A stretch of DNA of 64,000 nt from Actinomycetota bacterium (GTDB lineage Bacteria; Actinomycetota; Actinomycetes; Actinomycetales; Microbacteriaceae). Shown here piece after piece: positions 24,278 through 33,400 of the stretch. The DNA is taken from contig JAIUPK010000005.1 in assembly GCA_020160915.1 (NCBI GenBank), positions 62,001 to 126,000 on the forward strand. Direction: 5' to 3'. A program made the translations under genes and the position numbers. Each line of letters opens with the position of its first letter. Within the stretch, counting starts at the first letter, position 1. The notes below the pieces were generated by a model. The model saw only the letters and a program-made list of their open reading frames with translations, searched no databases and was not told where the DNA came from.

Positions 24278-24344
24278 GGCGGGGACGCTAGATTCGGCCA
24301 CCGTCACTTGACCTCGGATGCGTTCGACGGGCAGGGTTGGTCGC

Positions 24345-24746
24345 GTGAGAGTACGACTGATCATTGCGGCCGCGGCCGCGGCAGCCTCGGCCGCACTGCT
24401 GCTCGCCGGCTGTGCGCCCACTGGCCTCACCGTTGCCACGTTCCAGGTCGCGGGAGATCAGACCTACAAGATCGAACTCGCTACGCCCGAGTTGATCCAG
24501 CACGTCAAAGACCTCATGGCGGGCTCCGAGGAGGGGCGCATCCCGGTCGGCACCATCGTGCGAGACGATCCGAGCGTGAACGCGCCGTGGTCGTGGCACA
24601 TCGACCCGGCAAGCCTCGAGTTCGCGGATGCCACGACCGAGGTCTGCGACGGACTGCCCGAGTACGTCGAGGACCGCACGCTCACCTCGGACATCTATTG
24701 CCCGTGGAGCGCGGTGCCGATCGCCCTGGAGGGGCCAGGCGCCTAA
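24345..24746 (+). CDS. lipoprotein with BP74-like (calmodulin-binding protein-related) domain
   Basis: About 133 residues from the GTG at 24345 (ATG 24318 is an alternative). Signal peptide with lipobox LLAGC. The mature domain runs TVATFQVAGDQTYKIELATPELIQ, then PVGTIVRDDPSVNAPWSWHIDP, then FADATTEVCDGLPEYVED and a final CPWSAVPI. This succession matches the N-terminal domain of Dictyostelium BP74-like proteins, also found in secreted actinobacterial proteins. Two Cys (in EVCDG and YCPW) could form a disulfide. Function in bacteria is unknown. Confidence 0.7.
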   Translation: MRVRLIIAAAAAAASAALLLAGCAPTGLTVATFQVAGDQTYKIELATPELIQHVKDLMAGSEEGRIPVGTIVRDDPSVNAPWSWHIDPASLEFADATTEVCDGLPEYVEDRTLTSDIYCPWSAVPIALEGPGA

Positions 24747-25333
24747 GCCTCGGCGCGAGCCCCGGCCATCGACGGCTCTTGGGCGGCTGCCCATTCGCGC
24801 TGCTTGGCGACCAGGTCGTCTTCGCCGATCGCCGACTCGTACTTCCAGGCGGCCAGATCGTCGGCGAAGAGCTTCTTCGCGCGCCCCGGCTTGGACTGCC
24901 AGGCGATGAGTCCGTTCTGTAGGTCGGCGAGGTTCTGCTCTGCCTGGTAGCTGTAGCTGGCGGAGTTGCGCTTCATCTCGGCCAGCTGGTGTGCGGCCCA
25001 GTCGGCGGCCACCGATGCGCCGGAGACGGGCAGCAACCGCACTCGTACCTCGGCTTCACTCATCTGGTGCTCGATGTGCTCCTTCTCCTGCGCGGATAGG
25101 GCATTCCACACCGCCGCCTTGCGGCCGGATGCGATGAGTGCGGCGACGGCGGAGGCCTTGGCCTGGCGGTCCTGGTGCGCGACGAAACGCTTCATGGAAC
25201 TGCGCATGATGAGGCCGGCGATGATGCCGGCGGCAAGGATGGCGACGAACGGAAGGATGACCCCCGTGGTCACGGTCGAGCCTGCGTCGGAATTGAACCA
25301 ACGGACGATTGCATTCCACCACTCCAGTAACAT
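24743..25333 (-). CDS. membrane-anchored helical protein of unknown function
   Basis: 196 residues. One membrane helix (about 21–43, TTGVILPFVAILAAGIIAGLIM) follows a short N-terminal segment rich in Trp. The rest is charged and helical, with SAQEKEHIEHQMSEAEVRVRL and several Lys/Glu-rich stretches suggestive of a coiled coil. TACAGT (25340–25345, minus strand) ends six bases before the ATG, so translation may be leaderless. The 3' end overlaps the convergent lipoprotein by four bases. Confidence 0.65.
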   Translation of the reverse strand: MLLEWWNAIVRWFNSDAGSTVTTGVILPFVAILAAGIIAGLIMRSSMKRFVAHQDRQAKASAVAALIASGRKAAVWNALSAQEKEHIEHQMSEAEVRVRLLPVSGASVAADWAAHQLAEMKRNSASYSYQAEQNLADLQNGLIAWQSKPGRAKKLFADDLAAWKYESAIGEDDLVAKQREWAAAQEPSMAGARAEA

Positions 25334-25387
25334 GACTGCACTGTAACCCCACGCGTCACGCGACCCGGCAAGCGCGCGGGCGTGTTG

Positions 25388-25633
25388 TCAGAAGCGGAAG
25401 CAGTCCATGGCGTCGTCCACGGTCCAGAACTCGCCCACCGCGAGGAAGCGTCGCTGCCGGGGCAGCATTCGCTTGGCGACGTACTTGTGGCCAGCGGGGG
25501 AGTCGATGCGCTGCACGTAGCCCAGCACTTCGCCCGTCGATCTGGTGATGCGCCACAGGTCATCGTGCAGCTGGATAGTCGCCACTCCGGCACGAATGCT
25601 GGTTCCTGCTGGAGCGAAGTCGAGTACGGTCAC
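25388..25633 (-). CDS. small conserved actinobacterial protein
   Basis: 81 residues from the GTG at 25633, chosen over the ATG at 25690 because GGGAGG lies five bases upstream. It contains IQLHDDLWRITRSTGEVLGYVQ, KYVAKRMLPRQRRFLAVGEFW and DDAMDCFRF, a pattern common in short Microbacteriaceae proteins. No catalytic motif or membrane segment is visible. I do not know its function. Confidence 0.65.
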   Translation of the reverse strand: MTVLDFAPAGTSIRAGVATIQLHDDLWRITRSTGEVLGYVQRIDSPAGHKYVAKRMLPRQRRFLAVGEFWTVDDAMDCFRF

Positions 25634-25696
25634 GGTGCCTCCCTGGAGATGCTGATTCGATGTATCGAACATACGTTCGACCACCGACATCTCAGT

Positions 25697-26641
25697 TCAG
25701 GGGCGCGACGTGTCAGTCACCAACGCCAGGTCGGCCTCGATCACGCGGTCAGGGCGCGAAGTCTGGGCGAGGATGATGCCGGCCAGCACAATCGCGGCGC
25801 CGACGAGTTGCAGCACGCTCAACGCCTCGCCCAGCCACAACCACGCGACGATGAAGGCGAAGATCACCTCGGAGGACGCCACGATGCCTCCCGCGGTCGC
25901 CTTCAGGCGACCAAGGGCCGCGAACGACAACAGGAACGGCAGGAAGGAGCCCATCACGAGCAGCCAGAGCAGGGGCATCCACAGCGGCACAATGACCGAC
26001 GCGAGGTTGCCGCTCAGCGAGACGCGCTCCCCGAGGATGGCCGGATCCACCTCCCACCACCGGCTGAAGGGTGCCCACGCGAGGGCGGCGAATCCGCTCG
26101 TCCAGAACGCGACGGCGAGGGGAGATGTAGCGACCACCTGACGTTCGCCCACGAGGAAGTAGATCGCGAGTGTGACGGCCGCAGCCAGGGCCATCAGCAC
26201 GCCGAGGCCGTCGAGAGTGCTCGCCCAGATCTGCGCGACGATCGTGAGACCGAGCAGCACGCACCCGACGGCGACCCAGATGCGCGGCTTGACCTTCTCC
26301 TTGAGGAAGAAGAAGGCGACAAGCGCGACCAGCAGCACCGCGAGGTACTCGAGAAGAAGGGCGATACCGACCGGCAGCAGCTGGATGGCGAACGCGTAGG
26401 TCACCTGCAGCAGGGCGAGCCCGACGACGCCGAGCAGCGCCATGATGGCGATCTGCTTTCGCGGCAGCCGGAACGCTGAGCGATCGATGATCAGCAGGAT
26501 CGCGCCCGAGATCAGGAACGTGCCGAGCGTGCGGAACTGGGTGACCTGGGTTGGGCTCAGCCCGGTCGCAAGAACGACCTTGGTGACACTCCCGTTCGCC
26601 CCGAACAGCAGGGCCGCGAGAAAGCCGAAGAGGTAACCCAC
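25697..26641 (-). CDS. EamA/DMT-family transporter
   Basis: 314 residues, about ten hydrophobic helices in two homologous halves. The first half has FLAALLFGANGSVTKVVL and a conserved ALLQVTYAFAIQLLPVGIALLLEYLAVLLVAL; the second ends ATAGGIVASSEVIFAFIVAWLWLGEALSVLQLVGAAIVLAGI, the classic EamA terminal motif. These proteins export amino acids, sugars or metabolites. GTG start one base after the stop of the aldo/keto reductase, so the two are co-transcribed. Confidence 0.9.
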   Translation of the reverse strand: MGYLFGFLAALLFGANGSVTKVVLATGLSPTQVTQFRTLGTFLISGAILLIIDRSAFRLPRKQIAIMALLGVVGLALLQVTYAFAIQLLPVGIALLLEYLAVLLVALVAFFFLKEKVKPRIWVAVGCVLLGLTIVAQIWASTLDGLGVLMALAAAVTLAIYFLVGERQVVATSPLAVAFWTSGFAALAWAPFSRWWEVDPAILGERVSLSGNLASVIVPLWMPLLWLLVMGSFLPFLLSFAALGRLKATAGGIVASSEVIFAFIVAWLWLGEALSVLQLVGAAIVLAGIILAQTSRPDRVIEADLALVTDTSRP

Positions 26642-26642
26642 G

Positions 26643-27650
26643 TCAGCGGCGCGAGCCGGCGCCGTCCACAGCGAGCGGCTCGATGAGCGCCAGTTCCTCG
26701 GCCGTCAGCGGCGGCGAGTCGAGCGCCGCGAAGTTGTTCTCCAGTTGGGCGACGCTGCTGGCCCCGATCAACGCGCTGGTGACCTGCGGATGCCGCAGCA
26801 CCCAGGTCAGGGCGAGCTGGGCGAGGCTCTGGCCCCGGGCCGCGGCGATCTCGTTGAGGGACTTCGCCAGCTCCAGATACTGCGGGTCGATGGTGTTCTC
26901 CGTCATCCAGCGGCCTTCGGCCGCACGGGAGTCCGACGGGATGCCCTTCAGGTACCGATCGGTCAGCAACCCCTGGTCGAGCGGTGAGAACACGATGCTC
27001 CCAGCGCCGATCTGGTCGAGCACGGGCAGAAGGCCGCGTTCGATGTGGCGATCGAACATGTTGTAACGCGGCTGGTGGATGGTGAGCGGAATCTTGTGCT
27101 CGGCCAGCGCCGCGGCGGCAGCCAGAGTCTGCTCGGGGGAGTAGTTCGAGACACCCACGTAGAGGGCCTTGCCCGCGTGCACCGCGCTGGCCAGTGCCCC
27201 CATCGTTTCCTCGATCGGGGTATCGGGGTCGGGGCGGTGCGAGTAGAAGATGTCGAAATACTCGAGCCCGGTGCGCTTGAGTGACTGGTCGAGCGACGAC
27301 AGCAGGTACTTGCGCGAACCCCACTCGCCGTAAGGCCCGGGCCACATGTAGTAGCCGGCCTTGCTCGAGATGATGAGTTCGTCGCGGTACGGAATGAAGT
27401 CCTGCGCGTGCACGATCCCGTAGTTGGTCTCGGCCGAGCCGTCTGGCGGACCGTAGTTGTTGGCGATATCGAAGTGGGTGATTCCCAGGTCGAAGGCCCT
27501 GCGCAGGATGGCGCGCTGGTTCTCAATCGCTCGGTCGGCGCCGAAGTTGTTCCACAGGCCCAGTGAGACCCGGGGCAACCGCAGGCCGCTGCGCCCGACT
27601 CGTGCGTACTCGGTGGTGGCGTAGCGGTCGGCGTGTGCTTCGTAGGGCAT
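26643..27650 (-). CDS. aldo/keto reductase, YghZ-like
   Basis: 335 residues. TIM-barrel reductase with the catalytic tetrad positions visible: FDIANNYG (Asp and Tyr), ISSKAGYYMWPGPYGEWGSRKYL (Lys and the YghZ-type insert), and IFYSHRPDPDTPIEETMGAL (His). NADPH binding is in the C-terminal LIGASSVAQLENNF. The MWPGPYG insert is characteristic of L-glyceraldehyde-3-phosphate reductase (YghZ/Gpr), involved in methylglyoxal detoxification. GGAGG precedes the ATG. Confidence 0.9.
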   Translation of the reverse strand: MPYEAHADRYATTEYARVGRSGLRLPRVSLGLWNNFGADRAIENQRAILRRAFDLGITHFDIANNYGPPDGSAETNYGIVHAQDFIPYRDELIISSKAGYYMWPGPYGEWGSRKYLLSSLDQSLKRTGLEYFDIFYSHRPDPDTPIEETMGALASAVHAGKALYVGVSNYSPEQTLAAAAALAEHKIPLTIHQPRYNMFDRHIERGLLPVLDQIGAGSIVFSPLDQGLLTDRYLKGIPSDSRAAEGRWMTENTIDPQYLELAKSLNEIAAARGQSLAQLALTWVLRHPQVTSALIGASSVAQLENNFAALDSPPLTAEELALIEPLAVDGAGSRR

Positions 27651-27741
27651 GCCTCCAGCCTAGAGAGCTTCGTAGCGCCCGGTGACTGGTATCGGGCCCA
27701 GCAGCAGCACCAGAACTCGTTCACCAAGAACCCGTGACACG

Positions 27742-28386
27742 TCAGCGCACCGTGATACGACCCTGCTGCCAGAGCTGAACCGCAGCAACGCGGGGGTTGG
27801 AGTCCGCGTCGTCGTCGATTCCGAGGGCGGAGTAGAGGCGGGCGAGCATGGTCTCGGCGGCGCGAACGCTCGTGCCGCGGTGCTCGGCGACTGCCCGAGT
27901 TGAAGCCCCGCTGGCGAGAAGACGCAGAACCTCCGCCTGGGCTGATGTGAGCGAAAGTGCATCCGCGGGATCGTGCGGCTGGGCGACCTGCTCGCCTCCG
28001 ATCGCCCGATGAACTGCATCCCCGAGTGCACCGACCTCCCTGAGCTGGGACTTGACGAGGTAGACCACATCACGCGGGATGGCTGCCGCATCCGGCACGG
28101 CGAGCTCGGGTGACTGGTGCGAGGTGAGCACGACCAATCCGACCCACGGAGCCTCTTCGTGAACGCGGGCCAGCAGGCTGGCCCCCGAGTCTCCGGGCCC
28201 GAAGTTCAGATCACTGATCAGGGCGTGCGGATCCAATCCCAGCACGAGTGACCAGGCGTCGGCAACCGTGCCCGCCGTCGACACCTCGAAGCCTTGGGAT
28301 CGGAGTCCGTCGGCGACGAGTGAGCGCGTGAACGGATCGTCGTCGGCGACGATCACCCTCAGTCGCGAGCGCTCCGCGTCATCCAT
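27742..28386 (-). CDS. response regulator, receiver plus LuxR-type HTH
   Basis: 214 residues. Receiver domain: RVIVADDDPFTRSL with the acidic pocket, DPHALISDLNFGPGDSG with the phosphoacceptor Asp, LVVLTSH and a Lys in YLVKSQ. The C-terminal helix-turn-helix reads LTSAQAEVLRLLASGASTRAVAEHRGTSVRAAETMLARLYSALG. It overlaps the 3' end of the hybrid kinase gene by eight bases and ends a four-gene signalling block transcribed on the minus strand. Confidence 0.88.
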   Translation of the reverse strand: MDDAERSRLRVIVADDDPFTRSLVADGLRSQGFEVSTAGTVADAWSLVLGLDPHALISDLNFGPGDSGASLLARVHEEAPWVGLVVLTSHQSPELAVPDAAAIPRDVVYLVKSQLREVGALGDAVHRAIGGEQVAQPHDPADALSLTSAQAEVLRLLASGASTRAVAEHRGTSVRAAETMLARLYSALGIDDDADSNPRVAAVQLWQQGRITVR

Positions 28387-30651
28387 TCGCGTCTCCCTTC
28401 GCCGGGGACACCCAGTGCGACACGGTTCGGATCAGATCGGCGGTTGAGAACGGCTTGGCGAGGAACGCACTCATGGTGGTGACATCCGCTCGATCGGCGT
28501 TGCCGGCCAACCCGCTCATGGCCACGATCGGTATGCGCGGGGAGGACTGTGCGAGGGAGGCGGCCAGCGTCGCGCCGTCCATGACGGGCATCATGAGGTC
28601 GGTCACGACGAGGGCAACGTCGCTGTGGGCGGTGATGAAGTCGAGTGCCTCCTGACCGTTGCCGACGGCGGCCACAGTGTATCCGTGGCTCTTCAGAGCG
28701 CGACTGGTGGCGTCCCGGATCTCCTTCTCATCGTCCACGACCACGATCAGCTCCCCGTTGCCGCGCCCCGGCGGATCTTCGTCATCGACCGTGTCAGCGG
28801 GGGAGGACGTCGGCGCGGTCGACGGCAGATGCATCTCGAATCGAGACCCGTGGTGCGGTTCGCTGTACACCTGAAGAAACCCGCCGTGCCCAGTGATGAT
28901 GGCCAGCGACGTCGGCAGGCCGAGGCCCGTTCCCGAACCGGCGGACTTTGTGGTGAAGAATGGCTCGAAGAGCCGCGCGATCGTCGCGGGCGTCATCCCC
29001 ACCCCGGTGTCTTCGACCGTGATGATCACGAACCGACCGGGCGCGACTCGGTGTCGTTCGGCTTCGGAGCGCCCGACGCGCTCGGAGTGTGTCGACACCG
29101 ACAGCGTACCGCCGTCGGGCATTGCGTCCCTCGCGTTGGCGGCGAGGTTCATCAGCACCTGGAGAAGTTGGGTGCGATCGCCGACGGTGTTCTTCGCCCG
29201 ATCACTGATCGTGATCGACAGCGCGATGTTCTTCGGCAGGGTAGTGGTACACAACTCCCGGAACTCAGCCAGAAGCTCCCGGAGGTCGACCGGCACTCGC
29301 TTGCTTTCCACCCCGCGCGGGCGAACGACAGAACCTGCCGAATCATTTCTGCGCCCCGCAGCGCGCTGGACTCGATCGACGAAAGCAGCCGCTGGCGAAG
29401 CGGATCAGCCTCCTGCTCGGCGAGCAGTTGGGCCGAGGTGAGGATGGGGGTGAGCACATTGTTCAGGTCATGTGCGAGCCCGCCGGCGAACGTGCCGAGG
29501 CTGTCCAGTCGCTGTGCCCTGAGCAGAATGGCCTCTTCGCGCTTGCGATCGGTGATGTTGGTGTTGACCGTGAACAGCGTCTCCGGCTCACCCTGACCGT
29601 CGAGCGTGAGCGTCCAGCTCGAGTCGGCAATGATCGTGTCGCCCCACTTTGTCTGCTGCGCGAGTTCACCCCGCCAGTGCCCATCGGCGAACACCCGTCG
29701 GGTGGCCTCGTCGAACTCGTCGTGCCGGGCGTACAGCAGATCGCGCGCCGAGGTACCGATTGCCTCTTCAGCACTCCACCCGTAGATGCGCGCGGCGGCC
29801 GCATTCCAATACTGGATGACGTGGTGTGGGTCACGCACGATGATCGCGTCGTGCGCGACATCCAGAAGTGCACCGAGGGATCTGAGCCGGCTCTCGGAGG
29901 CGATCAATTGCAGACGGGAGTCCTCCTCGGCCGTGACATCCCGGAGATAGACCGCAAGTCCGTCGGGGGTGGGATAGGCGCTTGCCTCCAGCCACGACCC
30001 GAGCGGTTCATATCGGTCCCTGAGCGTCACGGTGTGGTTCTCGGCCACGGCGCGACGGTACGCGAGGCCGAAACCGCTGTCCTCCGCCTCCGGGAACTCC
30101 TCCCAGAGCGACCTGCCGATCAGTTCCGAGGCGGAGCGTTGAACAATCGCCTCACCGCGCGGGTTGATGTAGGTGAACCGCCAGTCGGGCGAGAAGAAGA
30201 GAAAGCCATCGCTGACGCTGTTGAGGATCGACTCGAGTCGACTCTCCAACGCAGACCGGATCTCCCGCGACGCCTCCAGTTCTTCGATGTCCCGTGCCAT
30301 GCCGACGATTGCTACCACCTCGTCGTTATGAAGCAGCGGCATCAGCGTGACTTGCACGCGCACAGACCGGCCATCCGGCAGCGTTGCCGCATTCGTGTAG
30401 TGCGCTGTTTCTCCCCGAGCGACGGCAGCGAAGTGAGCGCGCACCTCGTCCCGTTGTTCGGCGGCAACAAGGGAACCGAAGGGCAAACTGTAGTTCTCGG
30501 GGGTGACGCCGAGGCGAGCGGTCAGTTGTGCGTTGGCATAGATGAGGCTTCCCGCCAGATCGAAGACGAACATCGCGTCGGGCAGGTCGTGCACGAGCCT
30601 GTCGATGCCGCTGGTGTGCAATAGCTCCAGGATCTGCGAGCGAACCATCAT
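28379..30651 (-). pseudogene. hybrid PAS histidine kinase with receiver domain, frameshifted
   Basis: Read from 30651: three PAS-like sensor domains (DLPDAMFVFDLAGSLIYAN; SVSDGFLFFSPDWRFTYIN; VAHDAIIVRDPHHVIQYWNAAAA), an H-box LGTFAGGLAHDLNNVLTPIL, then SFARAG, after which the frame is lost and stops at 29152. The other frame starts at VESKRVPVDLRELL and continues with an ATPase domain (DGGTLSVST, VEDTGVGMTPATIARLF, GTGLGLPT) and a receiver (VVTDLMMPVMDG). Deleting one CG from the CGCGCG at 29314–29319 joins them as SFARGVESKRVP (about 756 residues). It is a real mutation, a sequencing error, or two separately translated pieces via GTG 29311. Confidence 0.85.
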
Positions 30652-31028
30652 GGTCTGGTGGTTCTCGAGATCAAGTCGGTCACGGTCGACCTCAACTGCG
30701 TGAGGGGCACGGGCTTGGAGAGGTATCGGGTTTGCGGGCTCGATGCCTCCAGAGGCACCTCCGGTTGTCCACTGAGCAGCAGTATCGGCAGGTCGGTGGC
30801 ACCGGCACGCACCTCGGCGAAGGTCTGCGCCAGGCTCGAGCCGGGCATCCGCACGTCGAGAATGAGAAGGTCAGGGGCGCAGGATGCCACGGCGCTCGTG
30901 ACCGCGGATCCGTCACCCACCTCGACGACCCGAAAGCCCTCGCCCTCCAACGTGGCGCGCAGCACCGATCTGATCAGAGCATCATCGTCAGCGATGACGA
31001 CTGTCGGGTTGCGGCCCCTGTCAGCCAT
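30648..31028 (-). CDS. stand-alone receiver-domain protein
   Basis: 126 residues, one CheY-like domain: VVIADDDALIRSVL, the phosphoacceptor in LLILDVRMPG, the switch region LLLSGQ and Lys in YLSKPVPLTQL. No output domain, so it is likely a phosphotransfer or protein-interaction partner of the hybrid kinase, whose start overlaps this stop (ATGA). TAAAGT at 31036–31041 (minus strand) ends seven bases before the ATG, suggesting a leaderless start. Confidence 0.9.
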   Translation of the reverse strand: MADRGRNPTVVIADDDALIRSVLRATLEGEGFRVVEVGDGSAVTSAVASCAPDLLILDVRMPGSSLAQTFAEVRAGATDLPILLLSGQPEVPLEASSPQTRYLSKPVPLTQLRSTVTDLISRTTRP

Positions 31029-31058
31029 GGGGCTAACTTTACGGCTGATTCGCGCTTT

Positions 31059-32441
31059 TCACAGGTGGTTTATGGACAACGCATCAAGATCGCGGGATGC
31101 CGCATCGAGGTATTCCAGCACCGTGTTCGTGATCGATTCGCTGCGAGAGTCATCACCGGATGCCAGTTCTTCGGCGTGGAAGTTCAGGGCCATGACGCAC
31201 GCCGAGAGTCTGCCGTAGACGGGGCCGTGGAGGAGTTCCTCCAGTTGAACTCGTGCGGCCAGATCAGACTCATCGGCGAGTGCCACCAATTGGTCGGTCT
31301 CGAGACGGATCGCCTCAACCCGTTGGGCCAGATCCTCGTTGGAGTGGGCGAGCCCGACGGCTGTGGCGACATTGGCTCCGGCGATCGCCGAGCCGACCGG
31401 CAGAAGGATGAGCAGCGAGAGCATCTCGGAGATCGGCAGCCAACCGGGGGTGAGCGCGATGACTGCCGACCCTGCAGCACCGGGTATCAGGAAGGCGAGC
31501 AGAGTTACTGGCAGTGAGGGTCGGCCGAACCGTATCCGCGTGAAGCGCAGCGCCACCAGAGACAGAGCGAGAAGCAGCACCATCACCGCGATGGCAAGGA
31601 TGGTTCGCAGCGCGAAGCCGAACCCCTGAAATCGCAGCGTGTCAGGTACGACCAGCGGCAGCATGGCGACCCCAGCGAGCGCTGCCGCGAGCAAGGGGCG
31701 GTCCGGGGGAAAGTCGAGAGCCGCCGAAATCGGCGCCCGCTGAATGTGGGCGACCGGGGCCGGTTGCTCGGGCCCGCGGGCAGCGACCAGGCGGGAGGTG
31801 TCGTACGCGACGCTGCTCACCCTCGTGGCCATGGCCGCGACCGAGCTGGGAGTCAGCCGGGGAGCGATCGTGGTGAGACTCCTGTGCAACTCCGAGATCA
31901 CGGGCCCGATCGTGGACTGCACGGTCGCGACGAGGTGCTCCCGTCGCTCGCGAGCCGACTGGTCGACCCGAGCGCGTTCTGTTGCCCGCAGCAGCCGCAC
32001 GGCGGTGAGTTCGCCCAGTAGATTGCGGCGGTGGTCAAGTTGGGCGAGCGTGTACGTGAATAGGGGACTCCACACCAGGCTGATCGCCACCCAGACCAGA
32101 ACGCGGTAGCCGACGTCGGCCTCCGTGTGAAGCACCCAGGCATGCCAGGCGCTCCAAACGAGTCCGCGCACGACGCCGACACCGGCCCACAGGGCGAAGA
32201 CCAAGCCGATGGGGATGACACGCCAGCGTCGCCGCAGCGCCCAGACGACAGCAAAGACCAGCACTCCGGCAGCGAGGTGTTCCAGAACGGCGAGAACGAG
32301 TGCCGCGCCCCAGCCGGAGGCACCGATCGTTGTCTCCTGAAGAACCACAAGGAGGGTGGTCGGCACGAACAGGATGAGCCAGCCTGGGACGTTCCCGGCC
32401 CACGGGCCGCCCATGGCCTCGCGAACGCTCAGCACGTGCAC
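31059..32441 (-). CDS. membrane sensor-like protein with H-box-like helix but no ATPase domain
   Basis: 460 residues. About five helices lie in the N-terminal third, and another four hydrophobic segments in the middle (ALAGVAMLPLVVPD, ILAIAVMVLLLALSL, LPVTLLAFLIPGAAGSAVIAL, MLSLLILLPVGSAIAGA). Between them is a cytoplasmic helical stretch (RREHLVATVQSTIGPVISELHRSL). Near the C terminus LEELLHGPVYGRLSACVMALNFH resembles the HisKA_3 dimerisation helix with its conserved His, but the gene stops about 35 residues later. TAAGGT (32448–32453, minus strand) lies six bases before the GTG. Confidence 0.75.
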   Translation of the reverse strand: MHVLSVREAMGGPWAGNVPGWLILFVPTTLLVVLQETTIGASGWGAALVLAVLEHLAAGVLVFAVVWALRRRWRVIPIGLVFALWAGVGVVRGLVWSAWHAWVLHTEADVGYRVLVWVAISLVWSPLFTYTLAQLDHRRNLLGELTAVRLLRATERARVDQSARERREHLVATVQSTIGPVISELHRSLTTIAPRLTPSSVAAMATRVSSVAYDTSRLVAARGPEQPAPVAHIQRAPISAALDFPPDRPLLAAALAGVAMLPLVVPDTLRFQGFGFALRTILAIAVMVLLLALSLVALRFTRIRFGRPSLPVTLLAFLIPGAAGSAVIALTPGWLPISEMLSLLILLPVGSAIAGANVATAVGLAHSNEDLAQRVEAIRLETDQLVALADESDLAARVQLEELLHGPVYGRLSACVMALNFHAEELASGDDSRSESITNTVLEYLDAASRDLDALSINHL

Positions 32442-32840
32442 CTCACCACCTTAGCCAGCGATCACCAGGTCTGCCCGAGATGGGGCGGGCCGCTTCATCT
32501 CCAACCCGAATGGAGAAGAAGCGGCCCGGAGAGTGCACCAACCCGTTCGCTGATCCCCCGATCCCGCGTTCCGTCTGCGGTTGCGATGGGCGATGCTGCT
32601 TACCCGTGATCATTCTCCGAGGCCCGAATGGCCGGGGCAACCGGCCGGTCGTGGGGGTATTCGCATTGCGAACATCGCCCGAACCTCTCCGCAGGTCACG
32701 CGATGTCACCCAGGCATCCCCAGATCCTTCCCCCGCCTCGGGCGATCTGTGTCGTGGTGCTCAGACTGGTGCAACGGCCCCCGGTGCAGCGTCCCGGCAC
32801 AGGGCTCACCGGGGACCGTCCACTACCGAAGGAGACACAC
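32442..32840. other. 399-bp intergenic region upstream of the second ssb
   Basis: I see no convincing gene here. The open frames on both strands are Arg/Pro/Gly-rich and typical of GC-biased shadow reading. The region separates two divergent genes and ends with an AAGGAG ribosome binding site before ssb. Nothing else, such as a repeat or RNA gene, is recognisable. Confidence 0.5.
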
Positions 32841-33329
32841 ATGACTGACACCATCACCCTCACCGGACTCGTCGCCACAGACCCGCGCCATGTCGTCACG
32901 AGCGAGGGGCTCGCGATCACCAGCTTCCGTCTCGCGTCGACGCAGCGACGATTCGATCGCAGTCAGGAGAAGTGGATCGACGGCGACACCAACTGGTACA
33001 CGATCACGACATTCCGCCAACTCGCGATGAACAGCGCGGGCTCGGTCAAGAAGGGCGAGCGGGTTGTCGTGACCGGCCGGCTTCGCATCCGCGAGTGGCA
33101 GAGCGGGGAGCGCACGGGACTCAACGTCGATGTCGAGGCGGATGCCCTGGGGCACGACCTGGCGTGGGGTACCTCCACGTTCAACCGCAGCATCAGCGCG
33201 ACCACGGTTTCCGCCGATTCAGGCTCGGCTGCCGCCGATGGACCGACTGCGCATGAGCCGTCCGCCGATGCCGAGGAGACGTCGGCGCAGTCCGACGAGT
33301 CGCGTCCCCTGGCCGCGCTGCCATTCTGA
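32841..33329 (+). CDS. ssb: single-stranded DNA-binding protein (secondary SSB)
   Basis: 162 residues from ATG 32841. OB-fold core: TDTITLTGLVATDPRHVVTSEGLAITSFRLAST, WYTITTFRQLAMN, VKKGERVVVTGRLRIREW, GLNVDVEADALGHDL. A linker rich in Ser/Ala/Glu follows. The tail ends PLAALPF, so the typical acidic DDDIPF-like tip is only partly kept. It is isolated rather than between rpsF and rplI, so it is probably the accessory SSB found in many actinobacteria. Confidence 0.88.
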   Translation: MTDTITLTGLVATDPRHVVTSEGLAITSFRLASTQRRFDRSQEKWIDGDTNWYTITTFRQLAMNSAGSVKKGERVVVTGRLRIREWQSGERTGLNVDVEADALGHDLAWGTSTFNRSISATTVSADSGSAAADGPTAHEPSADAEETSAQSDESRPLAALPF

Positions 33330-33400
33330 CCGGTTCTGCAGGTTGCTGACCCTAGAATCACTGTGCGGATCGCACCGGCGGGCCGCGGAAGGACGCACCG

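Noticed and set aside
29152-29319. Programmed frameshift in the hybrid kinase
   Set aside because: The required change is a 2-nt skip within a CG repeat, not a known recoding type.
32443-32709. 88-residue reading frame on the minus strand
   Set aside because: Arg/Pro/Gly-rich composition and no start signal; likely shadow reading in GC-rich intergenic DNA.
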